A stretch of 64,000 bases of DNA from JAGDMS01 sp050015455 (GTDB taxonomy: Bacteria > Desulfobacterota > Binatia > HRBIN30): the NCBI GenBank assembly GCA_050015455.1, contig JBEKBJ010000001.1:62001-126000 (forward strand). Direction: 5' to 3'. The translations under genes were made by a program, and so were the position numbers. Positions 18,130 to 26,287 of this stretch are shown piece after piece. The notes beneath the pieces were generated by a model. That model did no database searches. It was given only the letters and a program-made list of their open reading frames with translations, and had not been told where the DNA came from. Position 1 is the stretch's first letter. Each line of letters starts with the position of its first letter.

Positions 18130-18794
18130 GGGATCTCCACCTCCGCCGGGGCGATGATGTTCGGATCCAGCGGCGCATCCGGTAACGAGATGTTTATGGC
18201 GCGCCAACCGCCGTGCTGCAATGTGCCGCGAAACGGCGGCTGCCCGGTGACGTTGCCGGTGAGGCGGACGGCGGCGGGATCAAAGCCTTGGTCGACGACC
18301 ATGTCGCTGCCATCCTCGGCATCGAAGATGCGCTGGAGCTGCACATGTTCGTTCAGCACCTTGCGGCAGGCGGAATGGATGGAGCGCACCGCGGCCCCGA
18401 CCTGTTCGTCGCTATAGCCGTCGATGTCTTCCGTGATGAAATCGACCAGGCGCGCCTCCTGTTGTAGCAGCCCGAGCAGGCGGAGTGCGGCAGCAGGGGA
18501 GGGCGGTGGCGGCGCAGCCGGCGCGGGCGCCTCGACCAGAGCGGCGCGGCGTTCGGCACGGCGCAGCGCCAGCAGCGCGATCAAGAGCCCGGCCACCAGC
18601 GGTGCGGCGACGGAGTAAATCAGCTCGGGAAGGTAAGGCGCCGACAAGACTGCCGTGGCCACCGAGGCATTACTCGTGCCTGTGGCGGCGCGCAGGGTCA
18701 TGATCAGGGCAGCGACGTTTGCCGCGGCCAAGACGATCGCGATCATCACGATGGTCACCAGCAGTGTTGCGCTCCCGTTCGGACGCTGTGCCAT
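18126..18794 (-). CDS. DUF2760 membrane protein, first gene of the Hsp70 operon
   Basis: A 222-aa protein with two hydrophobic segments in the N-terminal third (VTIVMIAIVLAAANVAALI and PLVAGLLIALLAL), a Pro/Ala-rich linker, then the soluble DUF2760 domain: LRLLGLLQQEARLVDFITED, GYSDEQVGAAVRSIH, GFDPAAVRLTGNVTG and the terminal IIAPAEVEIP. Start ATG 18794 has AGGAGA upstream; the longer frame to 18953 has no such support. The stop overlaps the Hsp70 start (GTGA). The known linkage of this family to Hsp70-like genes suggests a membrane-anchored adaptor or docking subunit, but its biochemical role is not established. It is divergent from the LLM oxidoreductase gene across 199 bp. Confidence 0.85.
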   Translation of the reverse strand: MAQRPNGSATLLVTIVMIAIVLAAANVAALIMTLRAATGTSNASVATAVLSAPYLPELIYSVAAPLVAGLLIALLALRRAERRAALVEAPAPAAPPPPSPAAALRLLGLLQQEARLVDFITEDIDGYSDEQVGAAVRSIHSACRKVLNEHVQLQRIFDAEDGSDMVVDQGFDPAAVRLTGNVTGQPPFRGTLQHGGWRAINISLPDAPLDPNIIAPAEVEIP

Positions 18795-18993
18795 ATCGGT
18801 CTCTCCTGCTTCGTTGGTACTCGACGTTCCCGTATAGCCAAGCAGGCCGGCTAGCTCCAGTACCTCATTCGGGTGTGCGGCAGCTGGTTCCATGCGTGGC
18901 AGCGGAAGTAGTTTTCGGCTATCGTCGGCGGCGTTTTGAGGCATGAAGGTCACTTTCGACTATTGACTCCCGACTTTTCCCAAGGAGGTTGCC

Positions 18994-20007
18994 GTGAAGC
19001 TTGATACCGGATTGCTCAGCGGCTCGTTGCACGACGTCCCTGCGGAAGCCAAGAGGGCCGAAGAGATGGGATTCGACGCGCTGTGGACCGCCGAGACCAG
19101 CCACGATCCGTTTCTGCCGCTCGTGCTTGCCGCCGAACACACCACGCGCATCAAGCTCGGAACTTCCATCGCGGTGGCGTTTCCGCGCAGCCCGATGGTG
19201 CTGGCGCAGATCGGTTGGGACCTGCAGGAGCAGTCGCGTGGCCGCTTCATCTTGGGATTGGGCACGCAGGTGAAGGGCCACAACCAGCGACGCTTTGGCG
19301 TGAAGTGGGAGCAGCCGGGGCCCAAGCTGCGCGAAATGATCCAGATGATCCACGCCATCTGGGATTGCTGGCAAAACGGCACGCGACCGAGCTTCCAAGG
19401 CAAGTTCTACAACTTCACCCTCATGACGCCGTTCTTCAATCCGGGTCCGCTGCAGTACCCGCGCCCGCCGATCTACATCGCCGGCGTCAACGAGTACATG
19501 TGCCGCCTAGCGGGCGAGCTGTGCGACGGTTTCCACGTCCACCCGTTCCATTCGCTCAAGTACCTTGACGAGGTGGTCATGCCCAACATCCGCAAGGGGC
19601 TGGAGAACGCGGGCCGAAAGCGCAGCCACATTTCGATCACCACCACGGCGTTCGTGGTTACCGGGAATGACGCGGAGGAGATGCGTGCGTCCAAAGAATT
19701 CGTGCGGCAGCAGATTTCGTTCTACGCCTCGACGCCGGCGTACATCGGTGTGCTCGAAGCGCACGGCTGGGGCGGCGCCGGGCGGCGGCTGACGGACATG
19801 TCCAGGCGCGGCGAGTGGGCGGCGATGGGGAAGGAAATCACGGACGAGATGATCGAAGTGTACGCCACGACCGGCACCTATGACGAGATCGCCGAAAAGG
19901 TGAAGAAGCGGTACGAGGGCTATCTCGGCCGCGTCTCGTTCTACTTCCCCTTCACCAACGGTGACAAGGAGCACTGGCGCAAGCTGATCAGCGCGTTCAA
20001 CGGCTGA
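18994..20007 (+). CDS. LLM-class (luciferase-like) oxidoreductase, possibly F420-dependent
   Basis: A 337-aa TIM-barrel flavin/deazaflavin oxidoreductase of the luciferase-like superfamily. Recognisable segments are EEMGFDALWTAETSHDPFL near the N-terminus, IKLGTSIAVAFPRSPMVLAQ, SRGRFILGLGTQVKGHN and IYIAGVNEYMCRLAGELCDG. The overall pattern resembles the actinobacterial 'probable F420-dependent' group (TIGR03617-like), so the cofactor may be F420 rather than FMN; sequence alone does not settle this and the substrate is unknown. Start is GTG 18994 with an excellent AAGGAGG six bases upstream. It appears to be a single-gene unit. Confidence 0.8.
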   Translation: MKLDTGLLSGSLHDVPAEAKRAEEMGFDALWTAETSHDPFLPLVLAAEHTTRIKLGTSIAVAFPRSPMVLAQIGWDLQEQSRGRFILGLGTQVKGHNQRRFGVKWEQPGPKLREMIQMIHAIWDCWQNGTRPSFQGKFYNFTLMTPFFNPGPLQYPRPPIYIAGVNEYMCRLAGELCDGFHVHPFHSLKYLDEVVMPNIRKGLENAGRKRSHISITTTAFVVTGNDAEEMRASKEFVRQQISFYASTPAYIGVLEAHGWGGAGRRLTDMSRRGEWAAMGKEITDEMIEVYATTGTYDEIAEKVKKRYEGYLGRVSFYFPFTNGDKEHWRKLISAFNG

Positions 20008-20052
20008 GCAGGGTTGCTACAGTCGGCGCCCGCGGCCGAACCCACACAAGTT

Positions 20053-20263
20053 GTCATTCCCGCAATCTATGAGACTGTCGATTTTCTCGGATTGCGCCTT
20101 TCGACAGGCTCAGGGCGAGCGGAAAAAGTCAGTGGAATTAAGCTACTACCGCTCAGGCTGAGCTTGTCGAAGCCGGGTTTGTGCGTTTATCGACGCTCTC
20201 TCTATGAGCGGGAATCTATGTCGCTGCCGGATGGATGCCCGCTATAAGGATTGCGGGCATGAC
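20053..20263. repeat. ~210-bp doubly palindromic MITE-like element
   Basis: This fills most of the 357-bp gap after the LLM gene. The outer ends are a 15-bp inverted repeat (20053-20067 and 20249-20263) with one mismatch, GTCATTCCCGCAATC against GATTGCGGGCATGAC. Inside is a second imperfect inverted pair of 24 bp (20099-20122 and 20149-20172) containing TTCGACAGGCTCAGGG and its counterpart. The inner arms end in GAGCGG, like the 46-bp units at 2733 and 9532, but lack the variable inner hairpin. No open frame or transposase is present, so it is likely non-autonomous or a REP-like structure. Confidence 0.65.
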
Positions 20264-20364
20264 GGATCAGGCGGCCCGTTGTTTTTGCCTTGTCAGTGAT
20301 GTAAAAGGAGGCCGCTAGTTTCCGGGGGCCCAAACGACGGGGACCTCGGAAGGAGGCGGGGCTC

Positions 20365-23300
20365 ATGGGCGCAGCTACTCGGTCTCAGGACCGGGGCGTG
20401 CAAGGTGTCGGATACTTGTTGTGTGCGGCGCTGGCGGGCCTGGCGTTGGTGACCTTGACCTGCCAAGCCAGCGCGCAGGCCACGCCGACCGAGACGCTGA
20501 CGCTGGCTTCTGCGACCCCGGTTCCAACCGGAGACTTGGGTTACCGCAACGTGGGTGGGGTAGTGTACGATGCCTCGCAGGGCCCCACCGCGCCGATCGC
20601 CGGAGCGGCAGTGACGTATACACAACTGTCCTTCCTGCACCCTGGCAGCGGCTTGGCGACCACTGGAAGCGATGGACACTACGCGTTTCAGCTCTACCTC
20701 CACGACACAGATAGCATCACCTTTAAGGCCAGCGCCGCCGGTTTTCACGTGGGCAGCGCCACCTTCAGGGGACTAGATCTCTGGAGCAGGCTTGAGCCCA
20801 TCGACTTCGCGCTCGACCCAGAGGAAACCGCTACGCCCACCGAGACACCGACGCCCACGTCATGCGGTGTCAGCGCGCCGGTCGTCGATCCAGTCACCTC
20901 GCCGACCGATCTGATGCGGCAAACGATCACCGGTGAGGGAGGGCCATTATTCGACGCCGGTGGATCACGCATCTATGTCGTCGGCCCAGCCGGAAGGTTT
21001 TGGGCCATACCATTTTCCAAACCCTTCCAGGCGACGGTCGACCTTGTCCCCGGGGTCAACGATCTGACGGTCTGCCAGACCTCGGCTGATTGCTTCACCG
21101 ACCTTTGTACCAGTCTGGACCGCAATGGTAATCCACTCGAAATCATCGCGACCACAAACATACAGCTCTCGGAGTCCGGCTGGTGGGACAATTCCGGCAT
21201 GCACGATGCCTCGAATCCCTTCATTCTCGCGGGTGATTACGGCGGGAAGGAATACCGGAGCTTTTACGTTTTCGATCTGTCGAATGTTACGCAGCGCGTC
21301 GTCAGCGCAATGCTCCGACTGTACAACGGCTACATGTCCAGCCCCGATCCGAGCGAAACCTACACCCTCTTTGACGTATCCACGCCGATTGCGGCTTTAA
21401 CTGCCTCGGGAATGGGACAGACGCAGATCTTTGCCGATCTCGGCTCCGGAATAACCTATGGCGCACGCGCACTCAGCCCTGCCGATAATCTCAGGATTGT
21501 AGACATCGCCTTGAACGACACGGCAATTGCTGCGCTCAACTACTCTCTCGTGCGTGAGTTCGCGATTGGCGGCGCTGTGACAACGCTGGACCACGCGAGC
21601 GAGGGGGAAGACGAAAGGGTTTCACCCGGCGGCGGCGACAGTCTCACCGAGCTAATATTGAATGTGTTGCCCAAGTGCGGGAATGGCACGGTCGACCCCG
21701 GTGAGGAGTGTGACGATGGGAACACGAACCCATTCGACGGGTGCACAAACGTCTGCACTATTTGCGGCAACGGCACCGTTACGGCTCCGGAGGCATGCGA
21801 TGACGGCAACCTGATCGATGGAGACGGTTGCAACTCCGATTGTGGCGTCAGCATCCCTAACACGCCCACGCCCACCTCCACGTCGAGCACTCCGACAAAT
21901 ACTCCTACTCCCACCTGCGCTCCCACCGCGACGCCGTATTGCAGCGATAACTGCGTGCCGTGCCCGACGATTCGGCCAGGCTGTTACGCCTCCGCGTGCG
22001 GCGCGTGTATTCAAAACCCCACGTGCGCTAGCAACGAGGCCTGTGTGGCGAGCTACAATCCATACATCAATGGTTGCTGCTCCTGTGCGACGGTCACACC
22101 GACACCGACGCCCACGCCGACCGTGCTCGTGTACTGCACGCCGCCACCGTGTCGGGAGGGGGAGGTCTTCTATTGCCCCGGAGAGTGTCCGGGAGGATGC
22201 GGAACGGAATGCGCGACGCCGACGCCCACGCCAACGCCGACCGACACGCCGACGCCGTGCCCCACCGGCACGCCACCATTTTGTCCGGTCGGCCAGTTCG
22301 TCAGCTGTGACTCGAACCCATGTAACGGCTGCCACTGCGAGCCGTGCACTCCGTGCCCGCCGGGTGAGGTGTTCACCGGCTGTGCGGAGCTTGTGTGCCC
22401 GTGCACCTGTGCCCCCGCGCAGGGCTCTGTGGCGGCCGGATTCAGTGTCGGGGTGCCGAACAGCACCGTGGACGTGCCCATCTCACTCTTGCTCGAACCC
22501 GGCGTGGAACTGGCGACCCTCGAGTTCACCCTCAGCGTCAGCCCTGACGGCTTCGAACCGCTGCTGTCGCCCATCTCGTTCCAGCCTGCGGCGGCACTGC
22601 CAACGCCGAACGTTGTCACCTTAGCCGGCAACGACACCGTGCGGTTGCGGTGGGTGACGGGATTCACGCCGCCGATCGGCGGCGGCCTAGATTTGGGCGT
22701 CTTGAACGTGCCGCTGCCTTACAGTCAGGGGTGGGGGAGCTACGGCTTGTACGCCGTCAACGTTGTGGATGTATCGGCAACGAGCGCCGACGGCAGCCCG
22801 CTGCCGCTGCGCGGGCTCGGCGCCACGATCACGCGCTGCACCATGATGTTCTTTGGCCTGGTGACAGATGCCGCGACGGGTGAGGGCATCAATGGCGCGT
22901 CCGTCTGTTTAGACTCCTCCAGCGCGTGCGTGCAAACCGACCCGAACGGCGTCTATCAAGAGCTGTGCTATACCGGTCAGTCGTCAGCTGGCACCTATTT
23001 GTGTGCGACGGCGGACGGATACCAGCAGGCCTGTCAGGGACCCTGGACACCCATTGGCATCAGTCTGGAAGCAGACTTCTCGCTGGCAGCGGTGACGACG
23101 CCGACGGACACGCCGACACCGACACCGACGCCGACCACTGTCATAGTAGATCATCCGACGCCCACCGGAATACCCCCGCCGGCGCCGACAGCGACCTTCT
23201 GTCCTACGGGCACGCCCTGTCCAACCGGCTTCGCAACCACCCCAACGCCCACCGCCACCGCCATTGTGGCCTCTCCGTGCGTGGGGGACTGCGGAAACGA

Positions 23301-23460
23301 TGGAACGGTGACCATCGACGAGATCCTCACCATGGTGAACATCGCGCTCGGCAACGCTGACGTCTCCGATTGTGAGGCGGACGACGCCAACCACAGCGGC
23401 ACCATCACCGTCGCCGAGATCCTCACCGCCGTGAACAACGCCCTGAACGGATGCGAATGA
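20365..23460 (+). CDS. Large secreted protein with DNRLRE-like, Cys-rich and dockerin-like repeats
   Basis: A 1031-aa exported protein. A signal peptide is visible (LLCAALAGLALVTLTCQASA). Then come a carboxypeptidase-regulatory-like segment (~50-150), a Thr-Pro linker, a DNRLRE-type jelly-roll-like region (~260-420: LRLYNGYMSSPDPSETYTLF), two DUF4215/Myxococcus-type Cys-rich repeats (CGNGTVDPGEECDDGN and GNGTVTAPEACDDGN), several Cys-rich Thr-Pro-spaced blocks, a cohesin-like beta domain (~700-820) and another regulatory-like segment. It ends with two EF-hand dockerin-like repeats (GNDGTVTIDEILTMVNIALG, then NHSGTITVAEILTAVNNALN). Start ATG 20365 has AAGGAGG upstream. Likely cell-surface or matrix protein; ligand unknown. 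Confidence 0.72.
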   Translation: MGAATRSQDRGVQGVGYLLCAALAGLALVTLTCQASAQATPTETLTLASATPVPTGDLGYRNVGGVVYDASQGPTAPIAGAAVTYTQLSFLHPGSGLATTGSDGHYAFQLYLHDTDSITFKASAAGFHVGSATFRGLDLWSRLEPIDFALDPEETATPTETPTPTSCGVSAPVVDPVTSPTDLMRQTITGEGGPLFDAGGSRIYVVGPAGRFWAIPFSKPFQATVDLVPGVNDLTVCQTSADCFTDLCTSLDRNGNPLEIIATTNIQLSESGWWDNSGMHDASNPFILAGDYGGKEYRSFYVFDLSNVTQRVVSAMLRLYNGYMSSPDPSETYTLFDVSTPIAALTASGMGQTQIFADLGSGITYGARALSPADNLRIVDIALNDTAIAALNYSLVREFAIGGAVTTLDHASEGEDERVSPGGGDSLTELILNVLPKCGNGTVDPGEECDDGNTNPFDGCTNVCTICGNGTVTAPEACDDGNLIDGDGCNSDCGVSIPNTPTPTSTSSTPTNTPTPTCAPTATPYCSDNCVPCPTIRPGCYASACGACIQNPTCASNEACVASYNPYINGCCSCATVTPTPTPTPTVLVYCTPPPCREGEVFYCPGECPGGCGTECATPTPTPTPTDTPTPCPTGTPPFCPVGQFVSCDSNPCNGCHCEPCTPCPPGEVFTGCAELVCPCTCAPAQGSVAAGFSVGVPNSTVDVPISLLLEPGVELATLEFTLSVSPDGFEPLLSPISFQPAAALPTPNVVTLAGNDTVRLRWVTGFTPPIGGGLDLGVLNVPLPYSQGWGSYGLYAVNVVDVSATSADGSPLPLRGLGATITRCTMMFFGLVTDAATGEGINGASVCLDSSSACVQTDPNGVYQELCYTGQSSAGTYLCATADGYQQACQGPWTPIGISLEADFSLAAVTTPTDTPTPTPTPTTVIVDHPTPTGIPPPAPTATFCPTGTPCPTGFATTPTPTATAIVASPCVGDCGNDGTVTIDEILTMVNIALGNADVSDCEADDANHSGTITVAEILTAVNNALNGCE

Positions 23461-23520
23461 AATGAAGGAAGGGGGCCGGGAGGGAACCCTACTGTGAGCT
23501 AGCGGCGAGCTGGCCTGCTG

Positions 23521-23549
23521 TTGCTGTGCACGGTCTGCTTCCCTATAAA
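23521..23549 (+). promoter_or_regulatory. Sigma-70-like promoter of the RHH/MazF pair
   Basis: TTGCTG (23521-23526), 17-bp spacer, TATAAA (23544-23549). The predicted start of transcription falls at about 23556-23557, on the antitoxin ATG, and no Shine-Dalgarno is seen before that ATG. The mRNA may therefore be leaderless. Confidence 0.5.
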
Positions 23550-23556
23550 GCAACAT

Positions 23557-23802
23557 ATGAAGCAGTTGCTGGTTGAGGTTGATGAGAAGACCTTCGAGAA
23601 GCTTGAGCAGATCGCTCCGGCCCGCTCGCGGCGCCGTTCAGCCTTCGTCCGGGCCGCTATCCAGAAAGCCATCTGCGAGGTGCACGAGCGCGCGACCGCC
23701 GAGGCGTACCGAAAGATTCCTGACAGTGCCGATGATGCCTGGTTTGATCCCCGTGTCTGGGAGCCGACCGCACCAGTTTATCGTGGCCGGAGGCGGCGGT
23801 GA
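23557..23802 (+). CDS. Ribbon-helix-helix antitoxin
   Basis: An 81-aa protein. The N-terminal ~45 residues look like a ribbon-helix-helix DNA-binding domain: KQLLVEVDEKTFEKLEQIA (strand plus helix), then SRRRSAFVRAAIQKAI (second helix). The rest (HERATAEAYRKIPDSADDAW, then a basic tail) would be the toxin-binding part. It overlaps the downstream MazF-like toxin by 4 bp (GTGA), the standard order for a type II toxin-antitoxin operon, so it should neutralise the toxin and repress its own promoter at 23521-23549. Start ATG 23557 is chosen over the upstream 23521 because that codon is within the promoter. Confidence 0.78.
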   Translation: MKQLLVEVDEKTFEKLEQIAPARSRRRSAFVRAAIQKAICEVHERATAEAYRKIPDSADDAWFDPRVWEPTAPVYRGRRRR

Positions 23803-24128
23803 GGCAATACGAGATCTGGTGGGCGACCCTCCCGTTTCCAGTCGGTCGCCGCCCGGTACTGCTGCTGTCACGAAACCCGGCCTACGCCTACCTTAACAAA
23901 GTGCTCGTGGCGGAGATCACCACCACCATCCGAGGGATTCCCCAAGAAGTGGCGGTGGGGCGGTCGGAAGGTCTGCCGTCTGCTTCAGTCGTCAATCTGG
24001 ACAATCTGCACACGGTGACGAAGAAACAGCTGAGCAAGCGGGCCGGGTCATTGAGATCCTCTCGCCAGATCGAAGTCAAGCGATCCCTCGGCCATGCGCT
24101 AGGCTGGGTGGAACTGGCGACGCTCTGA
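23799..24128 (+). CDS. MazF/PemK-type endoribonuclease toxin
   Basis: A 109-aa protein of normal MazF length. It begins RQYEIWWATLPFPVGRRPVLLLSRN, a slightly changed form of the family's G-x-x-W-x-x-x-P opening, then VLVAEITTTIRGIPQEV with the conserved T-x-x-R-x-x-P element and SVVNLDNLHTVTKKQL with the D-x-x-x-x-V segment. The start is GTG 23799, overlapping the antitoxin stop. Expected role: sequence-specific mRNA cleavage under stress or after loss of the antitoxin. The frame is intact, in contrast with the broken VapC-like gene that follows. Confidence 0.82.
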   Translation: MRQYEIWWATLPFPVGRRPVLLLSRNPAYAYLNKVLVAEITTTIRGIPQEVAVGRSEGLPSASVVNLDNLHTVTKKQLSKRAGSLRSSRQIEVKRSLGHALGWVELATL

Positions 24129-24217
24129 AACGGCGCGCGTCGTTGAGGTCTTGATGGATCACCATCCGTGATTGACGCGCGCGCGTGCTAGAGCGATGCG
24201 CGCTCGGTTCCCCCGCG

Positions 24218-24618
24218 GTGTCCGCCGAGATCGCCGAGATCAGCCAGCCGGCGCCCAACCCGAACGTGCTGGCGTGGTTCAACGGGTAAGGTCCTGCCGC
24301 CCTCTATGTGAGCGTGCTGACCGCCGGCGAGATGGAAAAGGGCATTGCGGCGCTGCGGCCGGGGCGGAAGAAGCGGGCGCTCACCGGCTGGCTACGCTCC
24401 GATCGAGGTACGCGCATCGGATCTTGCCGATCGATGCAACCATCGCCGCCATCTGGGGCCGCACGGCGGCGGCGGTCGAACGTCGCGGTGGAACGCTTGG
24501 CGTCGTGGACGGTCTGATCGCGGCCACTGCTATCCACCATGGCTACACTGTTGTGACGCGCAACGCGGGTGAGTTCGCGCTCACCGGCGTCGCCCTGCTC
24601 AACGTGTGGCAACAATAG
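24218..24618 (+). pseudogene. Decayed VapC-like PIN-domain toxin gene
   Basis: Similarity to a FitB/VapC-type PIN ribonuclease runs across this stretch but is broken. In one frame: ISQPAPNPNVLAWFNG, an in-frame TAA, then LYVSVLTAGEMEKGIAALRP. After a shift near 24405-24415, another frame carries the C-terminal half: RILPIDATIAAIWG, then VVDGLIAATAIHHGYTVVTRN with the conserved Asp and the final GVALLNVW. The N-terminal LDTN strand with the first catalytic Asp is not recognisable. At least one nonsense change and one frameshift make it non-functional. No cognate antitoxin remains upstream; only a Ser/Arg-coding remnant and the MazF gene lie there. Confidence 0.75.
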
Positions 24619-24768
24619 CTGAGCGTCCAAGCCCGTTTTACAACTCCGGATTGACCGCAGCCGCGGCTCTGGCGTCCGCGGCGCCCACCGTCGACACCTA
24701 TCCGCCGCAGTTCGCAGATTCCGGTGCTGAGTGCTGTGTTCACACTTCATTGCGCTACAATTACCGGC

Positions 24769-25539
24769 ATGGAGATCTTGCGGCACCGGCTCGTGGGTGA
24801 ACCGCCGGAGCGGCTTGTCTATGATGCGCTGGTCCCGTGCCCGTACTTGCCGGGCGAGACGGCGCGCTTGCCGTTGCGCTTGCCGGCGGGGCGGTTGCGG
24901 GCGCACGAGTTGTCGCAGCGCTTGCGCGCGGGTGACCGCCGGCAGGGACTGCTGTTGTATCGGCCGAGCTGCCCGGCGTGCCATGCCTGTCAGGCTATTC
25001 GGATCGATGTGGTTGCATTCGCACCGGATAAGACCCAGCGGCGCATATTCCGGCGGGGTGAGACCGTGCTGCGGACTGACATCGCGCGGCCGTCACCGAG
25101 CCCCGAAAAGGTCGCGCTCTACAATCGACACAAACGCGAGCGTGGTTTGCTCATCGGCGATGGCTTCACCGACGCTGACGGCTACGAGGAGTTCCTGGTC
25201 GACACCTGCGCCGACACCATCGAGCTCACCTTTCGTGACGAGGATCGGCTGGTGGGCGTCGCCATCGCCGACCGGGCTGCCGAGGCGCTGTCGGCGGTGT
25301 ACTGTTTCTACGATCCGACCTATGCGCGTCTTAGTCCCGGGACCTATTCGATCCTGAAGCAGATTGCGCTCTGCCGTGAATGGGGGCTGCGGTACTTGTA
25401 CCTCGGCCTATACGTCGCCGACTGTCGGGCCATGCGCTACAAGGCACGGTATGTACCGCACGAGCGCTTGATCGACGGAAGCTGGCACCGCTTCGCGAGC
25501 GCGCGATGCATACATCAAGCGTTCAAGCCTGCATCCTAA
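24769..25539 (+). CDS. bpt: Aspartate/glutamate leucyltransferase (arginyltransferase family)
   Basis: A 256-aa aminoacyl-tRNA-protein transferase of the Bpt/ATE1 group, which adds Leu (or Arg) to N-terminal acidic residues and so feeds the N-degron pathway via ClpS/ClpAP. The N-terminal domain has PCPYLPGETARLPLRLP and the Cys cluster CPACHACQAIRIDV; the C-terminal GNAT-like domain has VYCFYDPTYARLSPGTYSIL and YLYLGLYVADCRAMRYKARY. The start ATG 24769 matches the family N-terminus; an earlier in-frame TTG exists. Its 3' end overlaps the convergent small gene at 25523 by 17 bp. Confidence 0.9.
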   Translation: MEILRHRLVGEPPERLVYDALVPCPYLPGETARLPLRLPAGRLRAHELSQRLRAGDRRQGLLLYRPSCPACHACQAIRIDVVAFAPDKTQRRIFRRGETVLRTDIARPSPSPEKVALYNRHKRERGLLIGDGFTDADGYEEFLVDTCADTIELTFRDEDRLVGVAIADRAAEALSAVYCFYDPTYARLSPGTYSILKQIALCREWGLRYLYLGLYVADCRAMRYKARYVPHERLIDGSWHRFASARCIHQAFKPAS

Positions 25540-25735
25540 ACGGGAATCGGGCGAACTCCCGGATGAGTGTTCTCGCCTTCTCGCGCGAGGCGTCGTCCAG
25601 CATTTGATCGAACTGCCACCGTTGCAGGATGGCGAGCGCCTCCTCACAGCGGACGGGGTTTTTGGCCGAGCGGAGGACCTGCTCCAACTCCGCAATCCAT
25701 TGGCTCACGTCTATCTTGGTTATTTCGTCACTCAT
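25523..25735 (-). CDS. Small hypothetical protein (70 aa)
   Basis: An unrecognised acidic to neutral helical protein: ISQW-type Trp helix (DVSQWIAELEQVLRSA), then ALAILQRWQFDQMLDDA and a basic helix REKARTLIREFAR. There is no signal peptide or membrane segment. It lies 46 bp downstream of another small gene on the same strand, and its 3' end overlaps bpt convergently by 17 bp. Codon use looks ordinary. It may be a real small gene because the frame is closed by a good start and fits the spacing, but no family is recognised. Confidence 0.45.
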   Translation of the reverse strand: MSDEITKIDVSQWIAELEQVLRSAKNPVRCEEALAILQRWQFDQMLDDASREKARTLIREFARFPFRMQA

Positions 25736-25781
25736 GGTCGCACTGCTCTCCCGGTCTTCATGGGATCAGTGATGCCTGCAC

Positions 25782-26096
25782 TCACCGGCCCGCGGCGGCG
25801 AGCCAGCGCTGCAAGCCGCCTCGGATATAGTCAGGGTCGAGACCCAGCACACCGCAGACCTGCTCGAAGGAGAAGGTGACGTCCGTATCGCCTTCGCCCA
25901 TGATCCACCGCGCTGCCTCCTCATAGAGCTGCCGCTCGCGCTTGCCGCGGGCGCCTGCGTGCTTCTGAACGCACTTGATTGCGTCTTTGAGCATAGCGAT
26001 CAAAAGATAGTACTCGCCCCTGTTGGCCAGCGCCGTTGGGCCGCTGCGGTTAAACGAGATCGGCAAGGCGGCCACGTCCATTTGGAACATCGACAT
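25782..26096 (-). CDS. Conserved-looking small protein (104 aa)
   Basis: A 104-aa protein with helical segments: NRGEYYLLIAMLKDAIKCVQKH, RERQLYEEAARWIMG, then FSFEQVCGVLGLDPDYIRGGL at the C-terminus. The last segment resembles a short winged or helix-turn-helix-like motif seen in small deltaproteobacterial proteins that I recall only loosely. No membrane segment is present. It is probably co-transcribed with the 70-aa gene 46 bp downstream. Function unknown. Confidence 0.55.
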   Translation of the reverse strand: MSMFQMDVAALPISFNRSGPTALANRGEYYLLIAMLKDAIKCVQKHAGARGKRERQLYEEAARWIMGEGDTDVTFSFEQVCGVLGLDPDYIRGGLQRWLAAAGR

Positions 26097-26287
26097 AGAC
26101 TCATAGTCGCTGATTTCTGGATCTGCACAAGATGGGGATTACCCCTAACACGATACAACTATCCCCCAAGGATGATGCTGCTTCCGTCTGGCAATATCAT
26201 GCGCTTGCGCTCCCTTGCTGGACCGGCCCGACCCGGTGGTGCCGGGGTCATTTGGCTGAACCAGGCCGCACGCTATGATGGCCGGTC

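Noticed and set aside
13508..18794. A phage-defence label for the DUF2760-Hsp70 operon
   Set aside because: Nothing in the sequence or context points to defence; no nuclease or mobile context is adjacent.
20840..23300. Short tandem ACG/CCG-rich repeats as a CRISPR or minisatellite array
   Set aside because: They encode Thr-Pro linkers of one secreted protein; spacing is irregular and there are no unique spacers.
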